NCBI GenBank assembly: GCA_034659995.1
Contig: JAYEIH010000018.1
Span: 1-5,182, forward strand
DNA length: 5,182 nucleotides
Source: JAYEIH01 sp034659995
GTDB lineage: Archaea > Methanobacteriota_B > Thermococci > Methanofastidiosales > B48-G16
Reading direction: 5' to 3'
Shown here: piece by piece, positions 1 through 5,057 of the stretch
Numbering within the stretch: position 1 is the stretch's first letter
Layout: every line of letters starts with the position of its first letter
The notes under the pieces: model-generated
What the model was told of the DNA's origin: nothing
Seen by the model: only the letters and a program-made list of their open reading frames with translations
Database searches by the model: none
Translations under genes and position numbers: made by a program

Positions 1-720
1 ACTGTAAAGACTCTCGGATCCAAGTCAGAACTAGTAGTGAGAATTTATCGGGGTAGATTGTTGAAAAGACTTCCGGCTGAACTTTCCTTGAACCTAAACA
101 ACTATTTCGCAGAAGAAAAAAGAAAAAATGTTATCGACAAAAAAATAGAGAATACCTCCCTCTCAATGTTTAATAATCACAACACCACCTCAATGATAGA
201 TGGCGCCATAGATGGGGAAGAGGCTACATCGGAAATAAACATCACCCTAGATGAGAAAGAGTTCTATTTCAGAATCAAGTATATTCCAACAGTTTGTGAG
301 AATGGAGAGACTGGAATAACTCTTGTTTCAGAGGATATAACAGAACGAAAAAAAATAGAGGAGCAGTTATGGCTGGAGAGATTTCAGCTGATCTCCATAT
401 TTGACAATCTAAATGAGTACATCTGCATTATTGATCCGAAGAACTCCACAATATTGTACGCAAACAAGAAGATACGGAAGGCGATAGGAGAAGATCCTGT
501 AGGACAAACATGTTATGAGAAACTCCGGGATATTGGATTCCCGTGTGATTCCTGCACGGCATATGATGACCTAAAAAGAAAGAAAAGACCGTATGAACGG
601 CGATTGCATAATCCGAAAACCGATGGAGAAATCTTGATAATGGGAAGTATAATAGACTGGCCTGAGAAGAATGTCAAACTGGAGGTTATAACAGAACTCT
701 CACAACAAAAAAAAATGTGA
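1..720 (+). CDS. PAS-domain sensory protein, 5' end outside the window
   Basis: The frame is open from the first base to a TGA at 718-720, giving 239 visible residues. A GTG at 37 could be a start, but the 12 codons before it read on naturally (LGSKSELVV then RIYRG), so I treat the gene as running in from the left. The first visible part (about residues 1-115) ends in the classic PAS tail: YFRIKYIP, then ITLVSEDITERKKIEEQ. A second PAS domain follows (about 125-235), with the FDNLNEYICIIDP and ILYANKK signatures. It carries a cysteine cluster at residues 171, 182 and 185 (C-x10-C-x2-C), a pattern common in PAS domains of anaerobes that could bind a cofactor or sense redox state. The protein stops right after this domain, with no histidine kinase, GGDEF or other output module. 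Any output, such as a DNA-binding domain, must be N-terminal and out of view. Role inferred: cytoplasmic signal sensing; ligand unknown. Confidence 0.8.
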   Translation, partial: TVKTLGSKSELVVRIYRGRLLKRLPAELSLNLNNYFAEEKRKNVIDKKIENTSLSMFNNHNTTSMIDGAIDGEEATSEINITLDEKEFYFRIKYIPTVCENGETGITLVSEDITERKKIEEQLWLERFQLISIFDNLNEYICIIDPKNSTILYANKKIRKAIGEDPVGQTCYEKLRDIGFPCDSCTAYDDLKRKKRPYERRLHNPKTDGEILIMGSIIDWPEKNVKLEVITELSQQKKM

Positions 721-748
721 AAAAATAAATAGAAAATCCGAGTAATAA
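707..748 (-). terminator. T-rich terminator-like tract after the DUF2061 gene
   Basis: Read on the minus strand, the DNA just past the DUF2061 stop codon is strongly T-rich. It has a run of six Ts, then a run of nine Ts (opposite the A run at 707-715). Archaeal RNA polymerase terminates at such oligo-T tracts without needing a hairpin. The tract overlaps the last codons of the convergent PAS gene. No equivalent T tract is seen on the plus strand for that gene. Confidence 0.4.
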
Positions 749-985
749 TCACTTACTTCCTGCACCAACCTTTCCCCATCGCACAATATTCCAAGCTCGT
801 TCGTGGGAGTAATAGAGAAAAAGTTTGACAATAAACTCAATGAGTCCAAACTGAAATGCCAGAGAGAGTTCGTTGGTCATTGAAAATACCAAAAGTACCG
901 TAGTTATCGTTGCCGAGATTCGGAAGGTAATGCTTTTCATCAGAGTTCTTATACGGTTGGGTGTATTTTTATTTTCTGCAGTCAT
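749..985 (-). CDS. DUF2061 small membrane protein
   Basis: This 78-residue protein matches the DUF2061 pattern (also described as predicted membrane proteins). It has a basic N-terminus, R-x2-LMKSITFRISATITT at about residues 13-29, two hydrophobic segments (about 22-37 and 41-59), and the family ending YYSHERAWNIVRWG (about 58-71). It is probably an inner-membrane protein with two helices; its biochemical role is unknown. The frame stays open much further upstream, to 1477, but that part is antisense to rpo7 and has no family resemblance. The ATG at 985 is preferred over the ATG at 997 for two reasons. A GAGGA ribosome-binding site lies 6 nt upstream of 985, and the TATA box at 1021-1028 predicts transcription starting at about 998. 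The gene converges on the PAS gene and diverges from rpo7. Family call confident, function not. Confidence 0.85.
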   Translation of the reverse strand: MTAENKNTPNRIRTLMKSITFRISATITTVLLVFSMTNELSLAFQFGLIEFIVKLFLYYSHERAWNIVRWGKVGAGSK

Positions 986-1020
986 TATATTCCTCATCTT
1001 CAGACGGAAAGCCTGAAGGG

Positions 1021-1035
1021 TATAAAAAGGTTTCG
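1021..1035 (-). promoter_or_regulatory. BRE/TATA promoter of the DUF2061 gene
   Basis: The minus strand reads GAAACC (BRE-like) followed by TTTTTATA (box A). With the usual 24-27 nt spacing, transcription would start at about 996-1000. That leaves a leader of roughly 12 nt that just contains the GAGGA ribosome-binding site before the ATG at 985. No experimental start site is available. Confidence 0.6.
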
Positions 1036-1061
1036 GTGGTGAAATAATCGGTCTATGGCCT

Positions 1062-1074
1062 GCATATGATATGC
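1062..1074. repeat. Short palindrome in the divergent promoter region
   Basis: GCATAT and ATATGC form a perfect 6-bp inverted repeat around a single central G. It lies about 27 bp upstream of the DUF2061 BRE and about 90 bp upstream of the rpo7 BRE. It could be an operator for a dimeric regulator, but a 13-bp A/T-rich palindrome can also arise by chance. Apart from this palindrome, the one at 1144-1157, the two promoters and the ribosome-binding sites, I see nothing in the intergenic stretch 986-1213. Confidence 0.25.
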
Positions 1075-1143
1075 TGACCTTATGGAAAGAATGTGGGGTG
1101 GTCGAAAAAAATACGAAACTGGGAGATCCTTTTCTTTTTATTT

Positions 1144-1157
1144 GTTCCCTAAGGAAC
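1144..1157. repeat. Short inverted repeat upstream of the rpo7 promoter
   Basis: GTTCC and GGAAC flank a 4-nt CTAA spacer. The element ends 8 bp before the BRE-like GTAAAG of the rpo7 promoter, a place where an activator or repressor of the operon could bind. It is short, so confidence is low. Confidence 0.2.
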
Positions 1158-1165
1158 CGAGAGAT

Positions 1166-1181
1166 GTAAAGCTTTTTAAAT
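1166..1181 (+). promoter_or_regulatory. BRE/TATA promoter of the rpo7 operon
   Basis: GTAAAG (BRE-like, 1166-1171) is followed by CTTTTTAAAT (box A, 1172-1181). Initiation is expected 24-27 nt downstream of the box centre, near 1200-1203. The leader would then be only about 11-14 nt, barely enough to include the GGAGG ribosome-binding site at 1202-1206. The BRE/box A resembles that of the beta-helix gene (CGAAAGC then TTTTTATATA). Confidence 0.6.
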
Positions 1182-1201
1182 GTACCTGTCGTGTAAACTG
1201 T

Positions 1202-1206
1202 GGAGG
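1202..1206 (+). promoter_or_regulatory. Shine-Dalgarno site that fixes the rpo7 start
   Basis: GGAGG sits 7 nt before the ATG at 1214. The open frame begins 44 codons earlier at 1082, but that extension has no Rpo7 homology and lies upstream of the TATA box. The site and the family length both point to 1214. Confidence 0.75.
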
Positions 1207-1213
1207 CTTTGTA

Positions 1214-1780
1214 ATGTATAAGCTCGTGAAGTTGAAAGACGTAATAAGAATTCCTCCGGACAGGTTTAACGAGGAACAGAGAAAGGTCGTCCTTGATATC
1301 CTTAGAGAGCAGTATGAAGGTAGATGGGACAAGGATATGGGCATGGTGCTCTGTGTAAGAGACGTGCAAGAGATAGAGACCGGAAGAGTTATTCACGGGG
1401 ACGGTGCCTCGTATAACGAGGTTATATTCAATGTCCTCACATTTGTACCAAAACTCCATGAGGTCGTCGAAGGACACGTTGTGGAGATCGTAGAGTTCGG
1501 TGCATTTGTGAGAATCGGCCCTGTCGATGCGCTAACTCATGTATCCCAGATTGCCAATGATTACATAAGCTATGACAAAAAACAACATACCCTTACTGGA
1601 AAAGAAACAAACCAGATCATAAAGGAAAATGATTTTGTGAGGGCTCGTATTGTAACCATCAGCACAAAAGAAGGGGCGGTGAAAATAGGGCTGACCATGC
1701 GGCAGCCATACCTCGGCAAGTTTGAATGGATAGAAAAGGAGAAAGAGGAGGAGGAAGAAAATGACACAAATCAGGAATAA
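1214..1780 (+). CDS. rpo7: DNA-directed RNA polymerase subunit Rpo7 (RpoE')
   Basis: This 188-residue protein is the stalk subunit of archaeal RNA polymerase, the counterpart of eukaryotic Rpb7. With Rpo4 it forms the stalk that binds emerging RNA and helps open the promoter. The N-terminal tip domain (about 1-80) begins MYKLVKLKDVIRIPPDRF and contains YEGRWDKDMG and VIHGDGASY. The C-terminal S1-type RNA-binding domain (about 82-165) has VVEIVEFGAFVRIGPVDALTHVSQI and ends in LTMRQPYLGKFEWIE. Length matches the roughly 187-residue family norm. The tail is acidic (EKEKEEEEEN), and its last six residues (NDTNQE) plus the stop codon lie inside an inverted repeat at 1761-1790. It is the first gene of the operon with spt4, dephospho-CoA kinase, rps24e and rps27ae. 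The start is supported by GGAGG at 1202-1206. Identification is near certain. Confidence 0.97.
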   Translation: MYKLVKLKDVIRIPPDRFNEEQRKVVLDILREQYEGRWDKDMGMVLCVRDVQEIETGRVIHGDGASYNEVIFNVLTFVPKLHEVVEGHVVEIVEFGAFVRIGPVDALTHVSQIANDYISYDKKQHTLTGKETNQIIKENDFVRARIVTISTKEGAVKIGLTMRQPYLGKFEWIEKEKEEEEENDTNQE

Positions 1781-1790
1781 TTTGTGTCAT
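1761..1790 (+). repeat. 11-bp perfect inverted repeat spanning the rpo7 stop
   Basis: ATGACACAAAT (1761-1771) and ATTTGTGTCAT (1780-1790) are perfectly complementary around an 8-nt loop (1772-1779). The rpo7 stop codon TAA (1778-1780) falls at the loop/3'-arm boundary. As RNA this would be a hairpin of modest stability (3 G-C of 11 pairs); as DNA it could be a protein-binding palindrome. No oligo-T run directly follows, so it does not look like a bacterial-type terminator. Confidence 0.6.
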
Positions 1791-1795
1791 AAACA

Positions 1796-1816
1796 CTTAA
1801 AAATGAAATTTTTAAG
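1796..1816 (+). repeat. 9-bp inverted repeat overlapping the spt4 ribosome-binding site
   Basis: CTTAAAAAT and ATTTTTAAG form a perfect 9-bp inverted repeat with a 3-nt GAA loop, 5 bp after the previous hairpin. Its 3' arm runs into the spt4 Shine-Dalgarno region (AAGGTGAT, 1814-1821), so folding could partly hide the site. The A/T-rich arms also resemble an archaeal TATA box, which at this distance would give a leaderless or nearly leaderless spt4 transcript starting near 1825. Confidence 0.5.
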
Positions 1817-1824
1817 GTGATGTA

Positions 1825-2010
1825 ATGAAAGCATGCAAAGACTGTAATCGGGTGGTAAGTGCACGGACAGAGCTCTGTCCGAACTGTAAGACCGCCAACT
1901 TCTCAGATGAATGGCATGGATTTGTTGCGATAATAGATCCAAAGAGATCTATCATTGCAAAAAAACTTGAGATAAAGACCCCTGGAAAGTACGCACTCAA
2001 GGTAAGATAA
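1825..2010 (+). CDS. spt4: Transcription elongation factor Spt4 (RpoE'')
   Basis: This 61-residue zinc protein pairs with Spt5 and keeps RNA polymerase processive by closing over the DNA-binding cleft. A four-cysteine zinc site is visible: C4 and C7 (CKDC), C18 and C21 (CPNC). It is followed by the conserved NFSDEWHGFVAIIDP stretch (about 25-39), typical of archaeal Spt4 and the region that contacts Spt5, and by the short basic end. Length is normal for the archaeal family. The ribosome-binding site AAGGTGAT lies only 3 nt before the ATG and is partly inside an inverted repeat. The TAA stop overlaps the next gene's ATG by one base (TAATG), pointing to translational coupling. Spt5 is not in the window. 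Confidence 0.96.
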   Translation: MKACKDCNRVVSARTELCPNCKTANFSDEWHGFVAIIDPKRSIIAKKLEIKTPGKYALKVR

Positions 2011-2507
2011 TGTTGAGGCTCACAGAAAAGACAAGAGAGCTTTTTAAAACACATATAGGGCGGATAATCAGAGGGCCGATACCTGAACCGTACCTGAAGT
2101 TTAAGGAAGTATATAACGAGGAGTTCCTCATATCGGTAGGGGATGTGGTAACGAAGAATCTGCTGAAGATCGGTATCAGACCCGATGTTGTTGTCATCGA
2201 CGGGAAGAGCATGAGAACGAGAAAGGAGGAGTTCACAGTGGAGGGGTATGAGGAGATACGGATAACCAACCCCGCTGGCCTCATCACAGATGATCTCTGG
2301 GATGCATTAAAAACCATGCGTTCGGGACAAAAGATTTTTATAGAAGGCGAAGAAGATTTAGCATCATTGCCTGCCATCCTCTTTGCACCTGAGGGTGCAT
2401 TAGTACTCTACGGCATACCCGAGGAAGGCATAGAAATAATAAAGGCGAATAAAAAGAATAAAAAAAGAATTAAGAAAGATATGGAAAAAATGGAAGTGGA
2501 AAAATGA
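2010..2507 (+). CDS. GTP-dependent dephospho-CoA kinase (DUF359 family)
   Basis: This 165-residue protein belongs to the archaeal DUF359 family, characterised in Thermococcus as the GTP-dependent dephospho-CoA kinase. That enzyme performs the last step of coenzyme A synthesis, phosphorylating the ribose 3'-hydroxyl of dephospho-CoA; archaea generally lack the bacterial CoaE enzyme. Family motifs in order: RGPIPEPY (21-28), SVGDVVTKNLL (42-52), VVIDGKSMR (61-69), ITNPAGLIT (85-93), IEGEEDLASLPAILFAPEGA (111-130) and YGIPEEG (134-140). A lysine-rich tail (about 146-165) follows and may be lineage-specific. The ATG shares one base with the spt4 stop; AAGGT at 1999-2003 can serve as ribosome-binding site. 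The 3' end overlaps rps24e by 4 nt (ATGA). Its place between a transcription factor and ribosomal genes recurs in archaea. Function is taken from the family, not shown here. Confidence 0.92.
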   Translation: MLRLTEKTRELFKTHIGRIIRGPIPEPYLKFKEVYNEEFLISVGDVVTKNLLKIGIRPDVVVIDGKSMRTRKEEFTVEGYEEIRITNPAGLITDDLWDALKTMRSGQKIFIEGEEDLASLPAILFAPEGALVLYGIPEEGIEIIKANKKNKKRIKKDMEKMEVEK

Positions 2508-2794
2508 AGATAGAAATACTGGAAGAAAAAGAAAATCCTCTCCTGGAAAGAAAAGAACTGTCCTTCAAGGTGATTCCTGAAGGTGGCAGTGAAAAATACG
2601 AAAATGTAAGGAAAAAAATAGCTGCCATGCTCGATCTCGATGAAAACACATTTGTAATACAGCGGTTGCAGTCGCAGTTCGGAAAGAAAGAGTACAGAGG
2701 GTTCTTAAAGATATACAAGGATGAAGATAACATGCGAGATGTTGAAGAAAAGCACATACTCAAAAGAAATGGACTGGCAGGTGAAGAAGAATGA
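2504..2794 (+). CDS. rps24e: 30S ribosomal protein S24e
   Basis: This 96-residue protein belongs to the archaeal/eukaryotic S24e family of the small ribosomal subunit, which has no bacterial counterpart. Family signatures are the opening MKIEILEEKENPLLERKEL (1-19), a central VRKKIAAMLDLDENTFVIQR (35-54), the GKKEYRGFLKIYKD strand (60-73), and an ending close to ILKRNGL (85-91) with an acidic tail. Length is usual for archaea. The ATG overlaps the kinase stop codon, and the stop overlaps the rps27ae ATG, each by 4 nt (ATGA). Translation of the three genes is therefore probably coupled. Confidence 0.95.
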   Translation: MKIEILEEKENPLLERKELSFKVIPEGGSEKYENVRKKIAAMLDLDENTFVIQRLQSQFGKKEYRGFLKIYKDEDNMRDVEEKHILKRNGLAGEEE

Positions 2795-2940
2795 TCGCTG
2801 ACAAGTACACCATAAAAGACGGTAAAGTCACGCGAAAGAAAACCTGCCCTCGGTGCGGGGCCGGTGTTTTTCTGGCCGACCATGAGAACAGGCTTACCTG
2901 CGGAAAATGTGGGTATACGGAGTTTAAAAAGAACAAGTAA
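2791..2940 (+). CDS. rps27ae: 30S ribosomal protein S27ae
   Basis: A 49-codon frame starts at the ATG overlapping the rps24e stop by 4 nt and ends at TAA 2938-2940. It is short enough to be dropped by a minimum-length filter, but the identification is clear. The N-terminal part MIADKYTIKDGKVTRKK is followed by a zinc ribbon with C19 and C22 (CPRC) and C37 and C40 (CGKC). The spacer contains FLADHENRLTC, then GYTEF. S27ae is a small-subunit protein shared by archaea and eukaryotes; in eukaryotes it is made as a ubiquitin fusion, and here it stands alone, as in archaea generally. It is the last gene of the operon; the next gene is convergent. In many archaea the kae1-bud32 gene follows here, and it is absent. 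Confidence 0.95.
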   Translation: MIADKYTIKDGKVTRKKTCPRCGAGVFLADHENRLTCGKCGYTEFKKNK

Positions 2941-2950
2941 CAGCCGCAGC

Positions 2951-2963
2951 TCTTTGTGTTTTT
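2951..2963 (+). terminator. T-rich tract after rps27ae, possible operon terminator
   Basis: TCTTTGTGTTTTT begins 10 nt after the rps27ae stop and is the only pyrimidine-rich stretch in the 63 bp between the convergent rps27ae and dCMP deaminase genes. Archaeal termination needs oligo-T rather than a hairpin, so this could end the rpo7 operon. The T run is short (five), so the call is weak. No comparable tract is seen for the deaminase on the other strand. Confidence 0.35.
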
Positions 2964-3003
2964 CGGACAGAGAACATACAAATTATTCCGGGGGCTGAAG
3001 CTA

Positions 3004-3450
3004 TCAGATACATACCTTGTGAATCTCCATGCCCCCTCCCTTCAGGATGTTCATCTTTAACTCATTATCCATATCGTACTCTCTTGCGTAGTAGATCTTA
3101 CGTACTCCTGCGTTTATCAGGAGCTTGGAGCAGGACATACATGGGAAATGTGTGCTGTAAATAACAGAATTCTTGGTAGAGACGCCGTGGTACGCAGCTT
3201 GTGCAATGGAATTCTCCTCCGCATGAGCGCCTCTGCAGAGATGGGATTTCTCAAGAGAGTCGAGACCTAATCGCAGACAGGTTTCCTTGGTGCAGTGGGT
3301 CACGCCACGAGGCGCACCATTGTATCCCGTAGAAATAATATGCTTATCCTTCACCAGTACGGCTCCAACCTTCTGTTTTACACAGGTAGATCGTTCCTTC
3401 ACCAGTTCAGCAATCTTCATAAAGTAATGGTCGGTATCAATTCGTGCCAT
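3004..3450 (-). CDS. dCMP deaminase family protein
   Basis: This 148-residue zinc-dependent deaminase of the cytidine/deoxycytidylate deaminase superfamily probably converts dCMP to dUMP, supplying the substrate of thymidylate synthase. The zinc and catalytic motifs are intact: H76-A-E78-E-N (zinc ligand and proton-shuttling glutamate) and P103-C104-M-S-C107 (two zinc ligands). Also typical of dCMP deaminases are VGAVLVKDKHIISTGYNGAPRG (28-49) and the cysteine/histidine-rich insert (H52, C53, C58, H70, C72), which in relatives can hold a second zinc. The start at 3450 gives the expected N-terminus. No ribosome-binding site is visible before it; instead the TATA box lies about 26 nt upstream, so the mRNA is probably leaderless. 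It is transcribed separately from the upstream beta-helix gene, which ends in a T-rich tract. Substrate (dCMP rather than another cytosine nucleotide) is inferred from family resemblance. Confidence 0.92.
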   Translation of the reverse strand: MARIDTDHYFMKIAELVKERSTCVKQKVGAVLVKDKHIISTGYNGAPRGVTHCTKETCLRLGLDSLEKSHLCRGAHAEENSIAQAAYHGVSTKNSVIYSTHFPCMSCSKLLINAGVRKIYYAREYDMDNELKMNILKGGGMEIHKVCI

Positions 3451-3471
3451 AAGTACCGTGAGAACGCATCG

Positions 3472-3486
3472 CTTATATGCTTTTTC
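3472..3486 (-). promoter_or_regulatory. BRE/TATA promoter of the dCMP deaminase gene, likely leaderless
   Basis: On the minus strand GAAAAAG (BRE-like) is followed by CATATAA (box A, centred near 3476). The start codon's A at 3450 is 26 nt downstream of the centre, which is where transcription should begin. The sequence between (3451-3471) lacks a convincing Shine-Dalgarno motif. Confidence 0.6.
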
Positions 3487-3500
3487 ATGTATAACGGCGA

Positions 3501-3527
3501 GAAAAATAAAAAAATAAGAAAAAGAAG
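3501..3527 (-). terminator. Poly-T terminator of the beta-helix gene
   Basis: Immediately after the beta-helix stop codon the minus strand is almost pure pyrimidine/T, with T runs of five, seven and five within 27 nt. This is the strongest archaeal-type terminator signal in the window. It ends about 15 bp before the BRE of the downstream dCMP deaminase, separating the two transcription units. Confidence 0.65.
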
Positions 3528-4973
3528 TTAAAGCTGTGCCAAGACCTGTTCCAAGAGCTCTATGGCCTTCAGGAGTTCATTGTTCGCATAAATCGTATTG
3601 CCAGTGGTATTCGCATTGTTGATATGCATCTGCACTTTGTCCAGGAGGTCCTGCGTATCTTTGGGAACGTCCTCGGGAAGCTGTCCTTCGACATCGGCGA
3701 GTAATGCATTCGCCTCAGCGAGATGGTAGTTCGCGAGGGGCAGGAAGGCTGCGATGGGATTGATGCCCAGCTGCAGATACTCATCCGCACCGATATCAAT
3801 CCCGCTTCCCTGCGGCCGTGAGTCACCGTCCATGTCGGTGTATACTAGTCCTGTATCAATGCCCGCATCGATACATGGCGAGCTTCCCGTGAGATGGTAG
3901 GTTGCATCGAGTTGCGGGTCCTGCGATATCGAGCCTACGCTTGGTAGTGCATTATAGTAATTATCTGCGGGACACACACCGTTTCCCCAGACATTATTGT
4001 ATGTACATATAGGCGCGCCTGTTCCATTGTCCGAAATCCCCCTAGAAATATTGGAAGAAACAATGTTGTTCGTTATCGTGGGATTACAGCCAGAGGAACC
4101 AATGTTACGGATACCGTCCACTGTATTTCCTGTAATTGTATTGTTCGTGATCATAGGATTACAGGCTTGGAAATTAACAATCCCACTCTGTGTATTTCCC
4201 GCTATAACATTGTTTGTTATGAGAGGATCACAGGACGAAAAATTGTAAATTCCGTTGTGTGTGTTCCCTGTGATCGTATTGTTTGTTATGAGAGGATCGC
4301 AGGACGAAAAATTGTAAATTCCGTTGTGTGTGTTCCCTGTGATCGTATTGTTTGTTATGAGAGGATCGCAGAACGAATAATTGTAAATTCCGCTGTGTGT
4401 GTTCCCTGTTATAACGTTATCTGTTATTATAGTGTCACAGTTTGAGTTATTATAAATACCATCGGCACTATTCCCTGTGATAGTATTGTTTCTTATCGTT
4501 GGGCTGCAGTGGAAAACGTAGATACCGTTCTGTGCATTCCCCATGATCGTGTTATTCCTGACCGTTCCGGAACTATTTGAGTAGAATATCCCATTACCAT
4601 TCATACCCGTTGCGCCCGTAATGGTAAGATTACTGATATTCACCGTTACGCCGGTGCTTACTGTAATCGTAGGGTGGCCACCGCTACTGCCATTAATTGT
4701 CGTTACGGTGGCACCATCGCCGATCAGTGAAAGGTTTTTTGTGGAAATCCCCAAATGTTCGTTGTACGTTCCTGCTGCTACATACACCGTACCGCCAGTA
4801 GCAACCGCACTAATGCCTTCCCCAATCGTATCGAAGTGGTCGTACCCGTTATCTGGGCCATTATCGTCCACCCACACTACTGGAGGAGCTCCATTAGAAC
4901 TCACCGGACTAATCACTGCTAACAACGAAATCAAAAACACTATTACCACTATTCCTCCTTTTAGTTTTTTCAT
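3528..4973 (-). CDS. Secreted parallel beta-helix repeat protein (NosD-like)
   Basis: This 481-residue exported protein starts with a signal peptide: KK-x-K, a hydrophobic core at about 8-22, and probable cleavage near 26-29. VWVDDNGPDNGYDHFDTIGEGISAV (33-57) and GTVYVAAGTYNE (61-72) form the usual cap of NosD/pectate-lyase-like right-handed beta-helices. Helix rungs follow (about 80-330). The central ones are regular 23-residue repeats of the type C-D-P-L-I-T-N-N-T-I-T-G-N-T-x-x-G-I-Y-N. Each puts a cysteine at the same place (C156, 179, 202, 225, 248, 271; then C296). The helix closes with DPQLDATYHLTGSSPCIDAG and DIGADEY (352-399), common at the end of such surface proteins. Residues about 405-481 form a leucine-rich, probably helical tail, with no membrane anchor. 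More than a dozen N-x-S/T sequons suggest glycosylation. No catalytic residues are recognisable; adhesion or carbohydrate binding is plausible but unproven. The ATG at 4973 is the only in-frame start after an upstream stop; GGAG is 14 nt away and GTGAT 3 nt away. Confidence 0.9.
   Translation of the reverse strand: MKKLKGGIVVIVFLISLLAVISPVSSNGAPPVVWVDDNGPDNGYDHFDTIGEGISAVATGGTVYVAAGTYNEHLGISTKNLSLIGDGATVTTINGSSGGHPTITVSTGVTVNISNLTITGATGMNGNGIFYSNSSGTVRNNTIMGNAQNGIYVFHCSPTIRNNTITGNSADGIYNNSNCDTIITDNVITGNTHSGIYNYSFCDPLITNNTITGNTHNGIYNFSSCDPLITNNTITGNTHNGIYNFSSCDPLITNNVIAGNTQSGIVNFQACNPMITNNTITGNTVDGIRNIGSSGCNPTITNNIVSSNISRGISDNGTGAPICTYNNVWGNGVCPADNYYNALPSVGSISQDPQLDATYHLTGSSPCIDAGIDTGLVYTDMDGDSRPQGSGIDIGADEYLQLGINPIAAFLPLANYHLAEANALLADVEGQLPEDVPKDTQDLLDKVQMHINNANTTGNTIYANNELLKAIELLEQVLAQL
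4142..4555 (-). repeat. 69-bp tandem repeat array inside the beta-helix gene
   Basis: Six in-frame units of 69 bp (23 codons) start at 4142, 4211, 4280, 4349, 4418 and 4487. The units at 4211 and 4280 differ at a single base (A at 4230, G at 4299), a silent change in a cysteine codon, so they look like a very recent duplication. The unit at 4349 is close to them, and the outer units are more diverged. Units of irregular length (about 75 bp) flank the array on the low-coordinate side. Each unit encodes one turn of the beta-helix. Confidence 0.9.
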
Positions 4974-5021
4974 ATTATCACTTCACTCTCCTTACTACTT
5001 TTATGTTATACGAGTATACAG

Positions 5022-5038
5022 TATATAAAAAGCTTTCG
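5022..5038 (-). promoter_or_regulatory. BRE/TATA promoter of the beta-helix gene
   Basis: The minus strand reads CGAAAGC (BRE) followed by TTTTTATATA (box A, 5022-5031). A start near 5000 would leave a leader of about 27 nt carrying AAGGAGAG. It is the best TATA match in the window. It sits about 20 bp after the stop of the J-domain gene, so the beta-helix gene should have its own transcript. Confidence 0.65.
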
Positions 5039-5057
5039 ACGGAATTTCAACAAGTTC

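Noticed and set aside
707..740. Possible frameshift at the A9 run at the end of the PAS gene
   Set aside because: Both other frames reach a stop within a few codons after the run, so no hidden continuation of the protein exists downstream.
1082..1213. N-terminal 44-residue extension of Rpo7
   Set aside because: It lies mostly upstream of the TATA box, has no Rpo7 homology, and GGAGG at 1202-1206 selects the ATG at 1214, giving the normal family length.
986..1477. Long minus-strand open frame extending the DUF2061 protein by 164 residues at its N-terminus
   Set aside because: The extension is antisense to rpo7 and its promoter, resembles no family, and lies upstream of a good TATA box. GAGGA and the family match place the start at 985.
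2941..2998. CAGCC/GGCTG inverted repeat between rps27ae and the deaminase as a terminator hairpin
   Set aside because: Only 5 bp of stem with a loop of nearly 50 nt; too weak to support.
4142..4555. CRISPR-like regular repeats
   Set aside because: The 69-bp units are directly adjacent with no unique spacers, keep the reading frame and encode beta-helix rungs.
3997..5028. Plus-strand open frames with repeated protein motifs opposite the beta-helix gene
   Set aside because: They mirror the 69-bp repeats of the minus-strand gene. The minus frame has a signal peptide, a promoter, a terminator and clear family motifs.
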